From the NCBI GenBank assembly GCA_963844845.1, contig CAWJPW010000011.1:248001-312000 (forward strand): a stretch of 64,000 bases of DNA, read 5' to 3'. The notes under the pieces are model-generated. The model was not told where the DNA came from. It saw only the letters and a program-made list of their open reading frames with translations, and ran no database searches. Positions 1 through 6,638 of the stretch are shown here, piece by piece; within the stretch, counting starts at the first letter, position 1, and each line of letters begins with the position of its first letter. Made by a program: the position numbers and the translations under genes. The DNA is from CAWJPW01 sp963844845 (GTDB taxonomy: Bacteria; Acidobacteriota; Thermoanaerobaculia; Thermoanaerobaculales; Sulfomarinibacteraceae).

Positions 1-192
1 CCCCGGACCCGCCGCCCCTCAAGCGCCCGCCGCTCGCGGTGGTGGGTCGGGCCGCCACGGCGGCTGAGTCACTTCGACCCGTTCGGCCGGGCGGTACGCG
101 GTCCGCCCCGGCGGAGACGTTGGCACGTGCTGTGCTCTTGAGAGGGGTGCCGCGGCAATAGGTGCCGCGGCGAGACCCGACAGGAGGAAACA
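1..192. other. Left edge and leader of the first gene
   Basis: One plus-strand frame is open from base 2 to a TGA at 65-67 and would encode a Gly/Ala/Pro-rich tail. It could be the 3' end of a gene lying outside the window, but nothing identifies it. Downstream, an 11-bp direct repeat (ggtgccgcggc) occurs at 146-156 and 161-171, just before the strong AGGAGG of the next gene. No promoter is convincing. Confidence 0.3.
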
Positions 193-1023
193 ATGTCACG
201 CACCGTGCTGTCGACCGTCATCGTCCTCGCCATCGTCGCCGTGGCCGCGGCGGGCGGGCCCAACCAACAGGGGGCCGACCCCGACAACGCGTTCCAGGTC
301 TCCGGAACGGTGACCGCCGTTCTCGCCGGCTTCGGCTCCGGCCTGCCCGTCATCCTGGTCCAGGATCCCGACCTGGGCGAGGTCGAGGTGGGCCTTGCCC
401 CTATTTGGTACCTCGAGCAGGAGGGCTTCAGCGTGCGCGCTGGTGACGAGGTGAGCCTGCTCGCCTTCAGCTGCCCGACCTGCTCGGCCAACGCCGTGGC
501 CATCTGGGTGGACAATCTCGACACCGGAGTGAGCATCGTCCTGCGGGACGACGACGGAGCACCGGTATGGACAGGGCGCGGCGCGAACGGCGGTGAGGGC
601 GGCGGACCGTGGGGCAATCCGCAGCTCTTCCAGCAACACTGCTCGTCGAACGGCGCCGACACCTCCAGTGCGATCACCGTCACCGGGGTCGTCGAGTCGT
701 TCACGGGAGCTTCCGGCCAGGGCGCTCCGGTTCTGGTGCTCACGGTGGACGGCGAAGCGCTGGAGCTGGTGGCGTCACCCTACTGGGCCATCGACGCCTC
801 CGGCCTCGATCTCGCACCCGGCACCGAGCTGGAGGTGACCTACGCGCCGGTGGAGTGCGACGGCACCTCGTTCCTGGTGACCCTGTCGATTACCCACCTC
901 GCCACCGGTATCACCGTCCAGCTGCGCGACCCGGAGACCGGATTCCCCCTCACCGGGGGGAACGGAAGCGGCCAGCAGAAACGACGGCTGCGCCACGCAA
1001 AGCCCACTGCCTTCATCTCCTGA
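193..1023 (+). CDS. Secreted protein with two copies of a small beta-rich domain
   Basis: A 276-residue protein whose function I do not recognise. An AGGAGG lies 6 bases before the ATG. The N-terminus is a short signal peptide (hydrophobic to about residue 20, Ala-rich cleavage region). The mature part has two related domains, about residues 33-125 and 155-260. Each runs V(S/T)G-V-tas near the start, then a V-I/L-V segment, an aromatic position (PIWYL / PYWAI), an acidic-Gly turn before V-S/T, a Cys-containing strand, and ends with T-G-(V/I)-(S/T)-(I/V)-x-L-R-D. The layout resembles DUF5666-like OB-type secreted domains, but I cannot confirm that family. Each copy has Cys residues, so disulfides are possible. 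The last 20 residues are basic and look unstructured. A strong hairpin terminator follows the stop codon. Confidence 0.75.
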   Translation: MSRTVLSTVIVLAIVAVAAAGGPNQQGADPDNAFQVSGTVTAVLAGFGSGLPVILVQDPDLGEVEVGLAPIWYLEQEGFSVRAGDEVSLLAFSCPTCSANAVAIWVDNLDTGVSIVLRDDDGAPVWTGRGANGGEGGGPWGNPQLFQQHCSSNGADTSSAITVTGVVESFTGASGQGAPVLVLTVDGEALELVASPYWAIDASGLDLAPGTELEVTYAPVECDGTSFLVTLSITHLATGITVQLRDPETGFPLTGGNGSGQQKRRLRHAKPTAFIS

Positions 1024-1044
1024 CGCTCGCGGCCGAACCACCCA

Positions 1045-1080
1045 CCGCGGGCCCCGGTCGCTCCGGGGTCCGCGGTCTTT
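1045..1080. terminator. Strong hairpin terminator between convergent genes
   Basis: Bases 1045-1057 pair with 1063-1075 in a 13-bp stem (one G-T wobble) around a 5-base loop, followed by TCTTT at 76-80. It sits 21 bases after the stop of the plus-strand secreted-protein gene and about 40 bases beyond the stop of the convergent DUF423 gene, so it probably ends the plus-strand transcript and may also block read-through from the other side. Confidence 0.75.
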
Positions 1081-1120
1081 GCCTGGGCGCCGATCGGGCC
1101 CGTCTCCGGCCTGCGGCGGA

Positions 1121-1492
1121 TCAAGGTGCCCGCCACGCCCCCCAAGCCAGGGCCAGCCAGCCGACAATGAAGCAGAGCCCACCGAGGGGCGTAATCGCGC
1201 CGAGCCAGCGCGCTCCGGTGGCGGTCAACAGGTAGAGGCTCCCCGAAAACACGACGATGCCGGCGACGAAGAGCCAGCCTGCCGCCCCGAGAGCCGGATG
1301 CTGCCAGCGGCCCACCGCCCAGGCCACTGCCAGTAGCGCCAGCGCGTGGACCAGGTGGTAGCGCGCCCCCGTGTCCCACACCGCCACGAGATCCGGGCTC
1401 ACCCGCTGCCGCAGGGCATGGGCGCCGAAGGCTCCGGCGATCACGCCCAGGGCGCCGAGAACACCGCCGAGAATGAAGAAGATCCGCTCCAT
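1121..1492 (-). CDS. DUF423 family small membrane protein (YgdD-like)
   Basis: A 123-residue integral membrane protein of the DUF423/YgdD family, whose biochemical role is unknown. The family pattern is clear: G-A-F-G-A-H-A-L at about residues 21-28, the R-Y-H-L-V-H-A-L-A-L-L segment, a third helix with F-S-G-S-L-Y-L-L, and I-T-P-L-G-G-L-C-F-I-V-G-W near the C-terminus. Four transmembrane helices fit the family's usual length. It lies downstream of, and codirectional with, the VWFA protein gene (75 bases apart), and could be the last gene of that minus-strand run. It converges on the secreted-protein gene across the terminator hairpin. Confidence 0.9.
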   Translation of the reverse strand: MERIFFILGGVLGALGVIAGAFGAHALRQRVSPDLVAVWDTGARYHLVHALALLAVAWAVGRWQHPALGAAGWLFVAGIVVFSGSLYLLTATGARWLGAITPLGGLCFIVGWLALAWGAWRAP

Positions 1493-1567
1493 GACCCCTC
1501 CCTTGTCCCGCGCCGGGTCGCGGGCGCCGGGGCCGCCACGCTGCGTGGTGGAGACCCCGCCCCTGCC

Positions 1568-2455
1568 TCACGGCAAGGTACCGACGTAGCCCTCCCGCGC
1601 CGTTGCCTGATAGCCGTCCACCCGGACCTCGATCTTGCGCCACTTGGCGACGCCGAGCCCCGACGTCTCAAACGAGAGGATGAAGCGGGAGCCCAGCTCG
1701 CGCAGCAGCCCCTCGGCCACATCGGGCATGTCCTCCAAGTCGGGCACACGCTCGTAGCGGCCGCCGCTGCCCTCGGCGATACGTTGGAGCACCTCCTCGT
1801 AGGTGGGCCCCCCGGCCGCCACCGTCTCCGGCGGCGGCTCCACGCCGACCACGTACACCGGAGTGGCGAGCTGCCGGACCAGCGCCGTCACCTCGTCGTG
1901 GCTCAGCTGTGACGCGTTGTCGACACCGTCGGTCAGCAGGATGGCGGCGCGCCGGCCGTTGCGAGCCTTGGCCATCACCTCCGGCGCCCGCCGCACCATG
2001 TCGTACAGGGCAGTGGTGCTCCACGGCGTGATGCTGCCGAGGATGCGCGGCAGGAGGTCCCAGTCCATACCGAAGGGAAAGCGCTCGCGTACGCGGTCGT
2101 CCCCGAAGGTCCAGAGCGCGATCTCGTCACCCGGGCGCCGTCCCTCCAGGAAGGCGAGGATGAGGCGGCTCGCGGCCCGGTACTTGTGCCCGCCCATGGA
2201 GCCGGAGGTGTCGAGGATGAATCCGAGGCTCACCGGTAGCGTCGACTCGGGCACCACGTCCTCGATGGGGAACTCCATGCCGTCGACGAAGAGGTGGAAC
2301 CGCTTGCCGGGAAGCTCCTTGACAATGCGCCCTGAGCGCGATCTCACGGTCACCGGCACCACGACCGCGCCCACGTCGAGCTGCGACGTGAACTGCGCGG
2401 CAGCCGGCACGGCCGACCCCACCAGCAGCGCCACGACGACGAGTACCCGGCGCAC
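1568..2455 (-). CDS. Secreted VWFA domain protein (acidobacterial VWFA-related type)
   Basis: A 295-residue exported protein with a von Willebrand factor A domain, like those called VWFA-related in Acidobacteriota (TIGR03436-like). The signal peptide ends in A-A-A-Q-F near residue 21. A short beta domain follows (V-V-V-P-V-T-V-R...D-G). The VWA domain starts around residue 75, with an intact metal-adhesion DxSxS (D82, S84, S86 in D-T-S-G-S-M). A later L-L-T-D-G-V-D-N strand supplies the usual MIDAS Asp. Extracellular protein binding or scaffolding is likely, but the partner is unknown. The start is GTG, 2 bases after the stop of the upstream lipoprotein gene, so it is the distal gene of a run that begins with mce. 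Confidence 0.85.
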   Translation of the reverse strand: MRRVLVVVALLVGSAVPAAAQFTSQLDVGAVVVPVTVRSRSGRIVKELPGKRFHLFVDGMEFPIEDVVPESTLPVSLGFILDTSGSMGGHKYRAASRLILAFLEGRRPGDEIALWTFGDDRVRERFPFGMDWDLLPRILGSITPWSTTALYDMVRRAPEVMAKARNGRRAAILLTDGVDNASQLSHDEVTALVRQLATPVYVVGVEPPPETVAAGGPTYEEVLQRIAEGSGGRYERVPDLEDMPDVAEGLLRELGSRFILSFETSGLGVAKWRKIEVRVDGYQATAREGYVGTLP

Positions 2456-2457
2456 GC

Positions 2458-2988
2458 TCAGCTCGTGCCCCCTGGCTCCCGCCAGTCGAGGCTGATCAAC
2501 GTGCCCCCGTCGGCGCGGCCAGTGCCCGGGTTGGGGAACGGCGACTCAAGGAGGAGGCTGGGAAGACCTGCGCGCTGCGGCAGACCGGCCCGCCGCACCA
2601 TCCCCTTGACCCCAGCCTGGGCGGGAATCTCGGCACCGAGCCGGGCGGAAATGGTACGCACCGTGGTGAAGAAGGCGGCCGCCGGCTCTCGCGTCACCGG
2701 TATTGCGGCGGGGTCGACCCGATAAAGCGGTGCGTAGAAGGCGACGACCTCGTCGAAAGGACCACCTCGGTAGCACACCCACTGCTGGCGTCCCCCACCC
2801 TCGGCCGCCAGCGCCATGCGCAGGCGTTGGTAGTGCGGCATCCAGACCGCCTCGGGGGGAACCGGGAAGCGTGGCGACGGCACCTCGCTCCGCCAGAGCA
2901 CGACGCCGCCTCCGGGAGGCGGTGGCGCCTGGCGCCCGCAACCGACGGAAACCAAGAGCGCGGCAAAGGCGAGAACCGCTCGCCTCAC
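2458..2988 (-). CDS. Small lipoprotein of unknown function
   Basis: 176 residues. I chose the GTG at 2988 because it overlaps the TGA of the upstream gene (GTGA) and gives a proper lipoprotein signal: R-R, a hydrophobic stretch, then L-L-V-S-V-G-C with the lipid-anchored Cys at residue 17. A Pro/Gly linker follows, then a domain with P-H-Y-Q-R-L-R-M-A-L and F-D-E-V-V-A-F-Y. The latter resembles proteins that evaluate paired residues 'F-Y' in small periplasmic domains, but no family is certain. Probably inner-leaflet-of-outer-membrane or periplasmic. Co-transcription with mce, the 107-residue protein and the VWFA protein is likely from the 2-4 base spacings. The open frame continues upstream without a sensible start, and that extension was rejected. 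Confidence 0.7.
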   Translation of the reverse strand: MRRAVLAFAALLVSVGCGRQAPPPPGGGVVLWRSEVPSPRFPVPPEAVWMPHYQRLRMALAAEGGGRQQWVCYRGGPFDEVVAFYAPLYRVDPAAIPVTREPAAAFFTTVRTISARLGAEIPAQAGVKGMVRRAGLPQRAGLPSLLLESPFPNPGTGRADGGTLISLDWREPGGTS

Positions 2989-3308
2989 GTGCTCTCCTCG
3001 AGCACATCGCGGGCATCGCGGCCGGTCATCGCTCGAAAGCGCTCGGCGATGCTCTCGGCGACCCCCGAGCGTTCGTCCAGGTAGAGCCGCTCCACCCGAT
3101 GCATGGGGACGAACAGCGTCGAGGGGCTGATGAGATCCTCGCCACCGCCGGACTCCTGACGCATCCAGTCCTCCACCGAGTTGAGGTCGAGGCCGCGCAG
3201 GACAACGCCAACCGCGTCCAGGCGCAGCAACAGACCCCACAGCTTCTCTCGGGGACTGCCGCAGTGCATCAGCACCAGGGCGCCCTCGCCCACCGACGAC
3301 ATGCTCAT
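2985..3308 (-). CDS. Conserved small cytoplasmic protein next to mce
   Basis: 107 residues with no signal peptide or membrane segment. The ATG at 3308 overlaps the mce stop codon (ATGA), and its own stop overlaps the GTG of the lipoprotein gene. The chain has a strand L-V-L-M-H-C, a helix-strand R-E-K-L-W-G-L-L-L-R-L-D-A-V-G-V-V-L-R-G, and later the strand F-V-P-M-H-R-V-E-R-L-Y-L-D-E. The last piece is reminiscent of small barrel (Sm/LSm-like) folds, but this is only a resemblance and I assign no function. Tight coupling to methylmalonyl-CoA epimerase suggests co-expression rather than a proven shared pathway. Confidence 0.7.
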   Translation of the reverse strand: MSMSSVGEGALVLMHCGSPREKLWGLLLRLDAVGVVLRGLDLNSVEDWMRQESGGGEDLISPSTLFVPMHRVERLYLDERSGVAESIAERFRAMTGRDARDVLEEST

Positions 3309-3718
3309 TCCTCCGCCGGCGGGGGCTGTGACAGCTCGACCAGCACACCCCCGGCAGACTTGGGGTGAACGAAGCACACCAGACCACCGTGCGCGCCTTG
3401 CTGGGGTTCGTCCGAGAGGAGGGAGTAGCCTGCCCTTGCGAGCCCCGCCATGGCGGCACGGATATCGGGAACCTCGAAGCAGAGGTGGTGGAGACCGGGG
3501 CCGCGTCGTTCCAGGTGCCTAGCGATGGGCGAGTCTTCCACGGTGGGCTCGAGGAGCTCGAGCCGGGTGTCCCCCAGGGGAAGGAACGCGACCCGGACCT
3601 TCTGGCCTGGGACCTCCTCGGCCCCGGCCATGGTCAGACCGAGCGCCTCGTACACGCCCAACCCCTCCTCCAGCGAAGCGACTGCGATCCCGATGTGATC
3701 CAGCTTCGTGGCACTCAT
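3305..3718 (-). CDS. mce: Methylmalonyl-CoA epimerase
   Basis: A 137-residue VOC-fold enzyme that interconverts (S)- and (R)-methylmalonyl-CoA, feeding the B12-dependent mutase in propionate and branched-chain amino acid breakdown. The two beta-alpha-beta-beta-beta repeats are clear. Metal-ligand positions are visible: H8 in L-D-H-I-G-I-A-V, Glu in L-E-L-L-E-P, His in G-L-H-H-L-C-F-E-V, and the C-terminal Glu in V-L-V-E-L-S. Length is typical. The ATG at 3718 is the first plausible start. meaB, which protects the mutase, lies about 750 bases upstream on the same strand, but the two are separated by a repeat-filled gap. The mutase itself is not in the window. Confidence 0.93.
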   Translation of the reverse strand: MSATKLDHIGIAVASLEEGLGVYEALGLTMAGAEEVPGQKVRVAFLPLGDTRLELLEPTVEDSPIARHLERRGPGLHHLCFEVPDIRAAMAGLARAGYSLLSDEPQQGAHGGLVCFVHPKSAGGVLVELSQPPPAEE

Positions 3719-3870
3719 CCCGGGCCTCCCTCCAGCGCCACATTAGGCCAGCGGGCGGGGCCGTGGCAACTGGGAGGCCCCCGCCCACCCACGGCAGATG
3801 GAAGAGGGAGGACGGGAAACGCTCCCCCACCCGCCCGGCAGACGCTCCGGCCCCTGTCATCGGCCCCCGC

Positions 3871-3907
3871 CCCGGTCGCGGTCCCGGTCGCGGTCCCGGT
3901 CCCGGCC
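3871..3907. repeat. Short tandem repeat (ggtcgc/ggtccc units)
   Basis: About three turns of a 12-base unit made of alternating cggtcg and cggtcc hexamers, in non-coding DNA downstream of the mce start. It is probably a slippage product with no coding role. Confidence 0.6.
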
Positions 3908-3925
3908 ACCGACGCCGTCCAACCC

Positions 3926-4102
3926 AACCTGTCATCCTGAGCGGAGGTCCCGCCACCCGGCGGGACCGGAGTTGAAGGATCTCCTGGACGCAGCCGTCGC
4001 CAACCTGCAGCCGGACCTGCCCCGTCACCACCAGCGCTCTCCGGGGAGATCCTCCGACACGCTCAGGCCCTGCGGACCTCTGCTTGCTCAGGATGACAGG
4101 TT
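3926..4102. repeat. 177-base inverted-repeat element with gtcatcctgagc ends
   Basis: The outer 17 bases are a perfect inverted repeat: aacctgtcatcctgagc at 3926-3942 against 4086-4102. Inside, gaaggatctcc (3974-3984) is mirrored imperfectly by ggagatcctcc (4045-4055). The motif 'gtcatcctgagc...gaaggatct' recurs between genes in many unrelated bacterial genomes (from general knowledge), so this is best read as a REP- or MITE-like palindrome rather than a gene. It might fold in RNA as a long hairpin. Confidence 0.7.
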
Positions 4103-4212
4103 GTGGGGCGGCGGCACTTCGTGCGACGAGCCCAAATACGGACACCGTCGCTGCTGGCGTAACCACCGCACCGATCACTGATGCTCCCAGCACCGGCTCC
4201 CGGGCGGCTACA

Positions 4213-4428
4213 CCGCCCGTCGGCGCGGCTCCGGGAGCGGCAATGGCGTGAGCAGGCAAACGGCAACGAGGCCGCTCCCGGGTCCCAGCGCCGAGTCGCC
4301 TACCTGGTCTTCCGGGGAAGCTGCTCCGAGCGCCAAGGGCCGTGGTTGCCCCCCTTGACGCTTCCCGCCAACGCGCCTCGAAGGAGTCGGTGCTCCAGGG
4401 AAGACGTCAAGGACGGCACGCCCGCCGG
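4213..4428 (+). repeat. Dispersed two-hairpin element, copy A (uninterrupted)
   Basis: About 215 bases that reappear in inverse orientation at 56421-56622 plus 58038-58050. Hairpin 1 pairs 4231-4241 with 4271-4281 (11 perfect bp, 29-base loop containing acggcaac). Hairpin 2 pairs about 4353-4366 with 4398-4412 (ccttgacg...cgtcaagg). Between them is a conserved stretch that includes gccaagggccgtggttgcc. It has no coding pattern. This copy serves as the empty-site reference for the IS insertion in copy B. Confidence 0.75.
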
Positions 4429-4472
4429 AGGGAACCTGCTCCGGTGGCGATCGCGGCCATCGGCCCCCGCCG

Positions 4473-5417
4473 TTACGCTCCGCTCTCGAGCTTCGCCAGC
4501 AGGTCCTCGGCGGCGGTGTAGGGATCGAGGGCGCCGTCGCGGACTCCCACCACCGCCCCGTCCACGGCTCCGGCGTTCTCCGCCTTCAGGCGACGCCAGG
4601 CGAGGTCCTCGACCGCCCGCTCGAGGCGCCGCTCAGCCCGCGCCGTGCGCGCCTCCTCGCGTCGCCCGCCGGCGCCGAGGTGCTCGCGGTGCTCCGCCAG
4701 GGCGTCGGCAAGCTCATCGATGCCCTGCCCCTCGGTCGCCGACACCCGCACCACCCGGGGGTGCCACGAGCCGGGGGGCGCCAGCTCGAGCGCGGCGCGG
4801 ATCTGCGCCGCCACCCGCTCGGCTCCGGGCAGGTCGGCCTTGGTCACCGCGAACACGTGGGCGATCTCCATCACGCCGGCCTTCGCCGCCTGGATGTCGT
4901 CGCCAAACCCCGGCGGCAGGGTAAGAACCACGGTGTCGGCCAGGTGCATCACGTCGACCTCATCCTGCCCGACGCCCACCGTCTCCACCACCACCAGCGG
5001 GAAGTCGGCCGCGGCGAACACGTCCACCGCGTCCGCCGCGGCGGCGGTGAGCCCGCCCAGCGCACCGCGGGTGGCCATGGAGCGAACGAAGCAGCCGGGC
5101 GTCGCCGCGAGGCGGCCCATGCGCACGCGATCGCCGAGGATGGCGCCGCCCGAGAACGGGCTCGAGGGATCCACCGCCAGCACCGCCAGGCGTCCGTGAC
5201 GGGCCACCAGCTCGAGGCCGAGGCGCTCCACGAGTGTGCTCTTGCCGGCCCCGGGCGGACCCGTTATCCCCACCACGTGGCTAGGTCCGACCGCACCGCC
5301 GAGGGCGGCGAGCAGCTCGCGCGCTGCCGGCCCGCCGGACTCCACCACCGTCAAAGCGCGGGCCAGGGCGCGCGGCGCCGCCGCCCGCACCCCGTCCGCA
5401 AGCTCACCAGAGGTCAC
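4473..5417 (-). CDS. meaB: Methylmalonyl-CoA mutase-associated GTPase MeaB
   Basis: A 314-residue G3E-type P-loop GTPase that gates cobalamin loading and protects methylmalonyl-CoA mutase from inactivation. Motifs are in order: Walker A G-P-P-G-A-G-K-S-T (53-61), D-P-S-S-P-F-S-G-G-A-I-L-G-D-R (83-97), the R-S-M-A-T-R-G segment (112-118), E-T-V-G-V-G-Q (145-151) and T-K-A-D as the base-recognition motif (192-195). The GTG at 5417 overlaps the TGA of the upstream acyl-CoA dehydrogenase (GTGA) and gives normal MeaB length. The mutase subunits are not nearby. The coupling to an acyl-CoA dehydrogenase points to branched-chain acyl-CoA catabolism. Confidence 0.95.
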   Translation of the reverse strand: MTSGELADGVRAAAPRALARALTVVESGGPAARELLAALGGAVGPSHVVGITGPPGAGKSTLVERLGLELVARHGRLAVLAVDPSSPFSGGAILGDRVRMGRLAATPGCFVRSMATRGALGGLTAAAADAVDVFAAADFPLVVVETVGVGQDEVDVMHLADTVVLTLPPGFGDDIQAAKAGVMEIAHVFAVTKADLPGAERVAAQIRAALELAPPGSWHPRVVRVSATEGQGIDELADALAEHREHLGAGGRREEARTARAERRLERAVEDLAWRRLKAENAGAVDGAVVGVRDGALDPYTAAEDLLAKLESGA

Positions 5418-6571
5418 GACCCTCCCCCGAGCTCGCGCAGGAGCTCGCGGGCGATCACCAGGCGCTGGATCTCCGAGGTGCCCTCGCCGATGGTGCAGAG
5501 CTTGGCGTCTCGCCACGCCCGCTCCACCGGGTAGTCCTTGACGTAACCGTAGCCGCCGTGGATCTGGATCGCCTCCTCGGCCACCTTCACCGCCGTCTCC
5601 GAGGCGTACAGCTTGGCCATTGCCGACTCCCTGGTTGTATGGTGCCCGGCCGCCTTGCGCGCCGCCGCGCGCAGGGTCAGCAGCCGCGCCGCGTCCACCG
5701 CGGTGGCCATGTCGGCGAGCTTCTGCTGGGTGAGCTGGAAGGAGGCCAGCGGCCGGCCGAACTGCTCCCGAACCTGGGCGTAGGCAACCGCGGCATCGAG
5801 GGCGCCGCGAGCAATGCCCACCGCCATGGCGGCGATGGAGATACGGCCGCCGTCGAGCACCGTCATCGCCTGGATGAAGCCCTCGCCCTCCTCGCCCAGC
5901 AGGTAGCCGGCCGGGATCCGGCAGTCCTCCAGAACCAGGGAGGAGGTGTCCGAGGCGCGGGTTCCGAGCTTGTTCTCCTTCTTGCCGGGGCCCACCCCCG
6001 GCCGGTCGAAGGGCACGATGAAGGCCGAGATCCCGTGGTGCCCAGGGGCGTCGGTGGAGCGCGCCATGACCACTGCCACGTCGCCCACCGTCGCGTGCGT
6101 GATGAAGTTCTTGGAGCCGTTCAGCACCCACTCGTCACCATCACGGCGCGCCGTGGTCAGCGTGCCGGCGGCGTCGGAGCCGGCCTGGGGCTCGGTGAGC
6201 GCCCAGGCGCCGATCCACTCGCCCGAGGCCAGCCTCGGCAGGAAATCGCGCCGCTGCCCGTCCGAGCCGTACAGGTATATGTGATTTGTACACAGCGAGT
6301 TGTGCGCCGCAACGCTGAGCACCACACCGCCGTCCACGGCGCCGATCTCCTCCAGAATGGTAGCGTACTCTACATAGCCGAGCCCGGCGCCGCCATACTC
6401 CTCGGGGATCAGAACCCCCAGCAGACCCAGCTCGCCGAGCTGGCGGAAGAGCTCGCGGGGGAACACCTCGCCCTCGTCCCACGCGGCCGAGTGCGGCGCG
6501 ATCTCGCCGCGTGCGACGTCGCGCACCATGTCACGGATGGCCAGCTGGTCCTGGGTCAGCTCGAAGTCCAC
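5414..6571 (-). CDS. Short/branched-chain acyl-CoA dehydrogenase
   Basis: A 385-residue FAD enzyme that oxidises acyl-CoA to 2-enoyl-CoA and passes electrons to ETF. All three ACAD domains are present: an N-terminal helical domain with P-E-E-Y-G-G-A-G-L-G (about 57-66), the central barrel with A-L-T-E-P-Q-A-G-S-D-A (about 122-132), and the C-terminal helical domain with I-H-G-G-Y-G-Y and I-G-E-G-T-S-E-I-Q. The Glu in that last motif (E363) is the catalytic base position of short-chain and isovaleryl-type enzymes. It is 4-base coupled to meaB, which supports a role in branched-chain or propionyl-producing catabolism. Exact substrate cannot be read from sequence. Confidence 0.93.
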   Translation of the reverse strand: MDFELTQDQLAIRDMVRDVARGEIAPHSAAWDEGEVFPRELFRQLGELGLLGVLIPEEYGGAGLGYVEYATILEEIGAVDGGVVLSVAAHNSLCTNHIYLYGSDGQRRDFLPRLASGEWIGAWALTEPQAGSDAAGTLTTARRDGDEWVLNGSKNFITHATVGDVAVVMARSTDAPGHHGISAFIVPFDRPGVGPGKKENKLGTRASDTSSLVLEDCRIPAGYLLGEEGEGFIQAMTVLDGGRISIAAMAVGIARGALDAAVAYAQVREQFGRPLASFQLTQQKLADMATAVDAARLLTLRAAARKAAGHHTTRESAMAKLYASETAVKVAEEAIQIHGGYGYVKDYPVERAWRDAKLCTIGEGTSEIQRLVIARELLRELGGGS

Positions 6572-6638
6572 GGGCGCCTCCTTCTCGGATCCGGCCCGCG
6601 CATTTTACTCGACGGTGTCGCCTCTCTCAAGCGGCTGT

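Larger units (their letters stand above)
3719..4472. other. 750-base intergenic gap filled with repeats
   Basis: No gene is supported in this interval between mce and meaB. It holds a short tandem repeat (3871-3907), a 177-base inverted-repeat element (3926-4102) and copy A of a dispersed two-hairpin element (about 4213-4428), each listed separately. The interval breaks an otherwise codirectional methylmalonyl-CoA gene group. Confidence 0.7.

Noticed and set aside
2458..3459. A 333-residue version of the small lipoprotein
   Set aside because: The first 157 codons are antisense or out-of-frame to the 107-residue gene and mce. GTG 2988 gives a lipobox and a GTGA overlap.
4473..6131. A 552-residue version of MeaB
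   Set aside because: The extra N-terminus lies inside the acyl-CoA dehydrogenase gene in another frame. GTG 5417 gives standard MeaB length.
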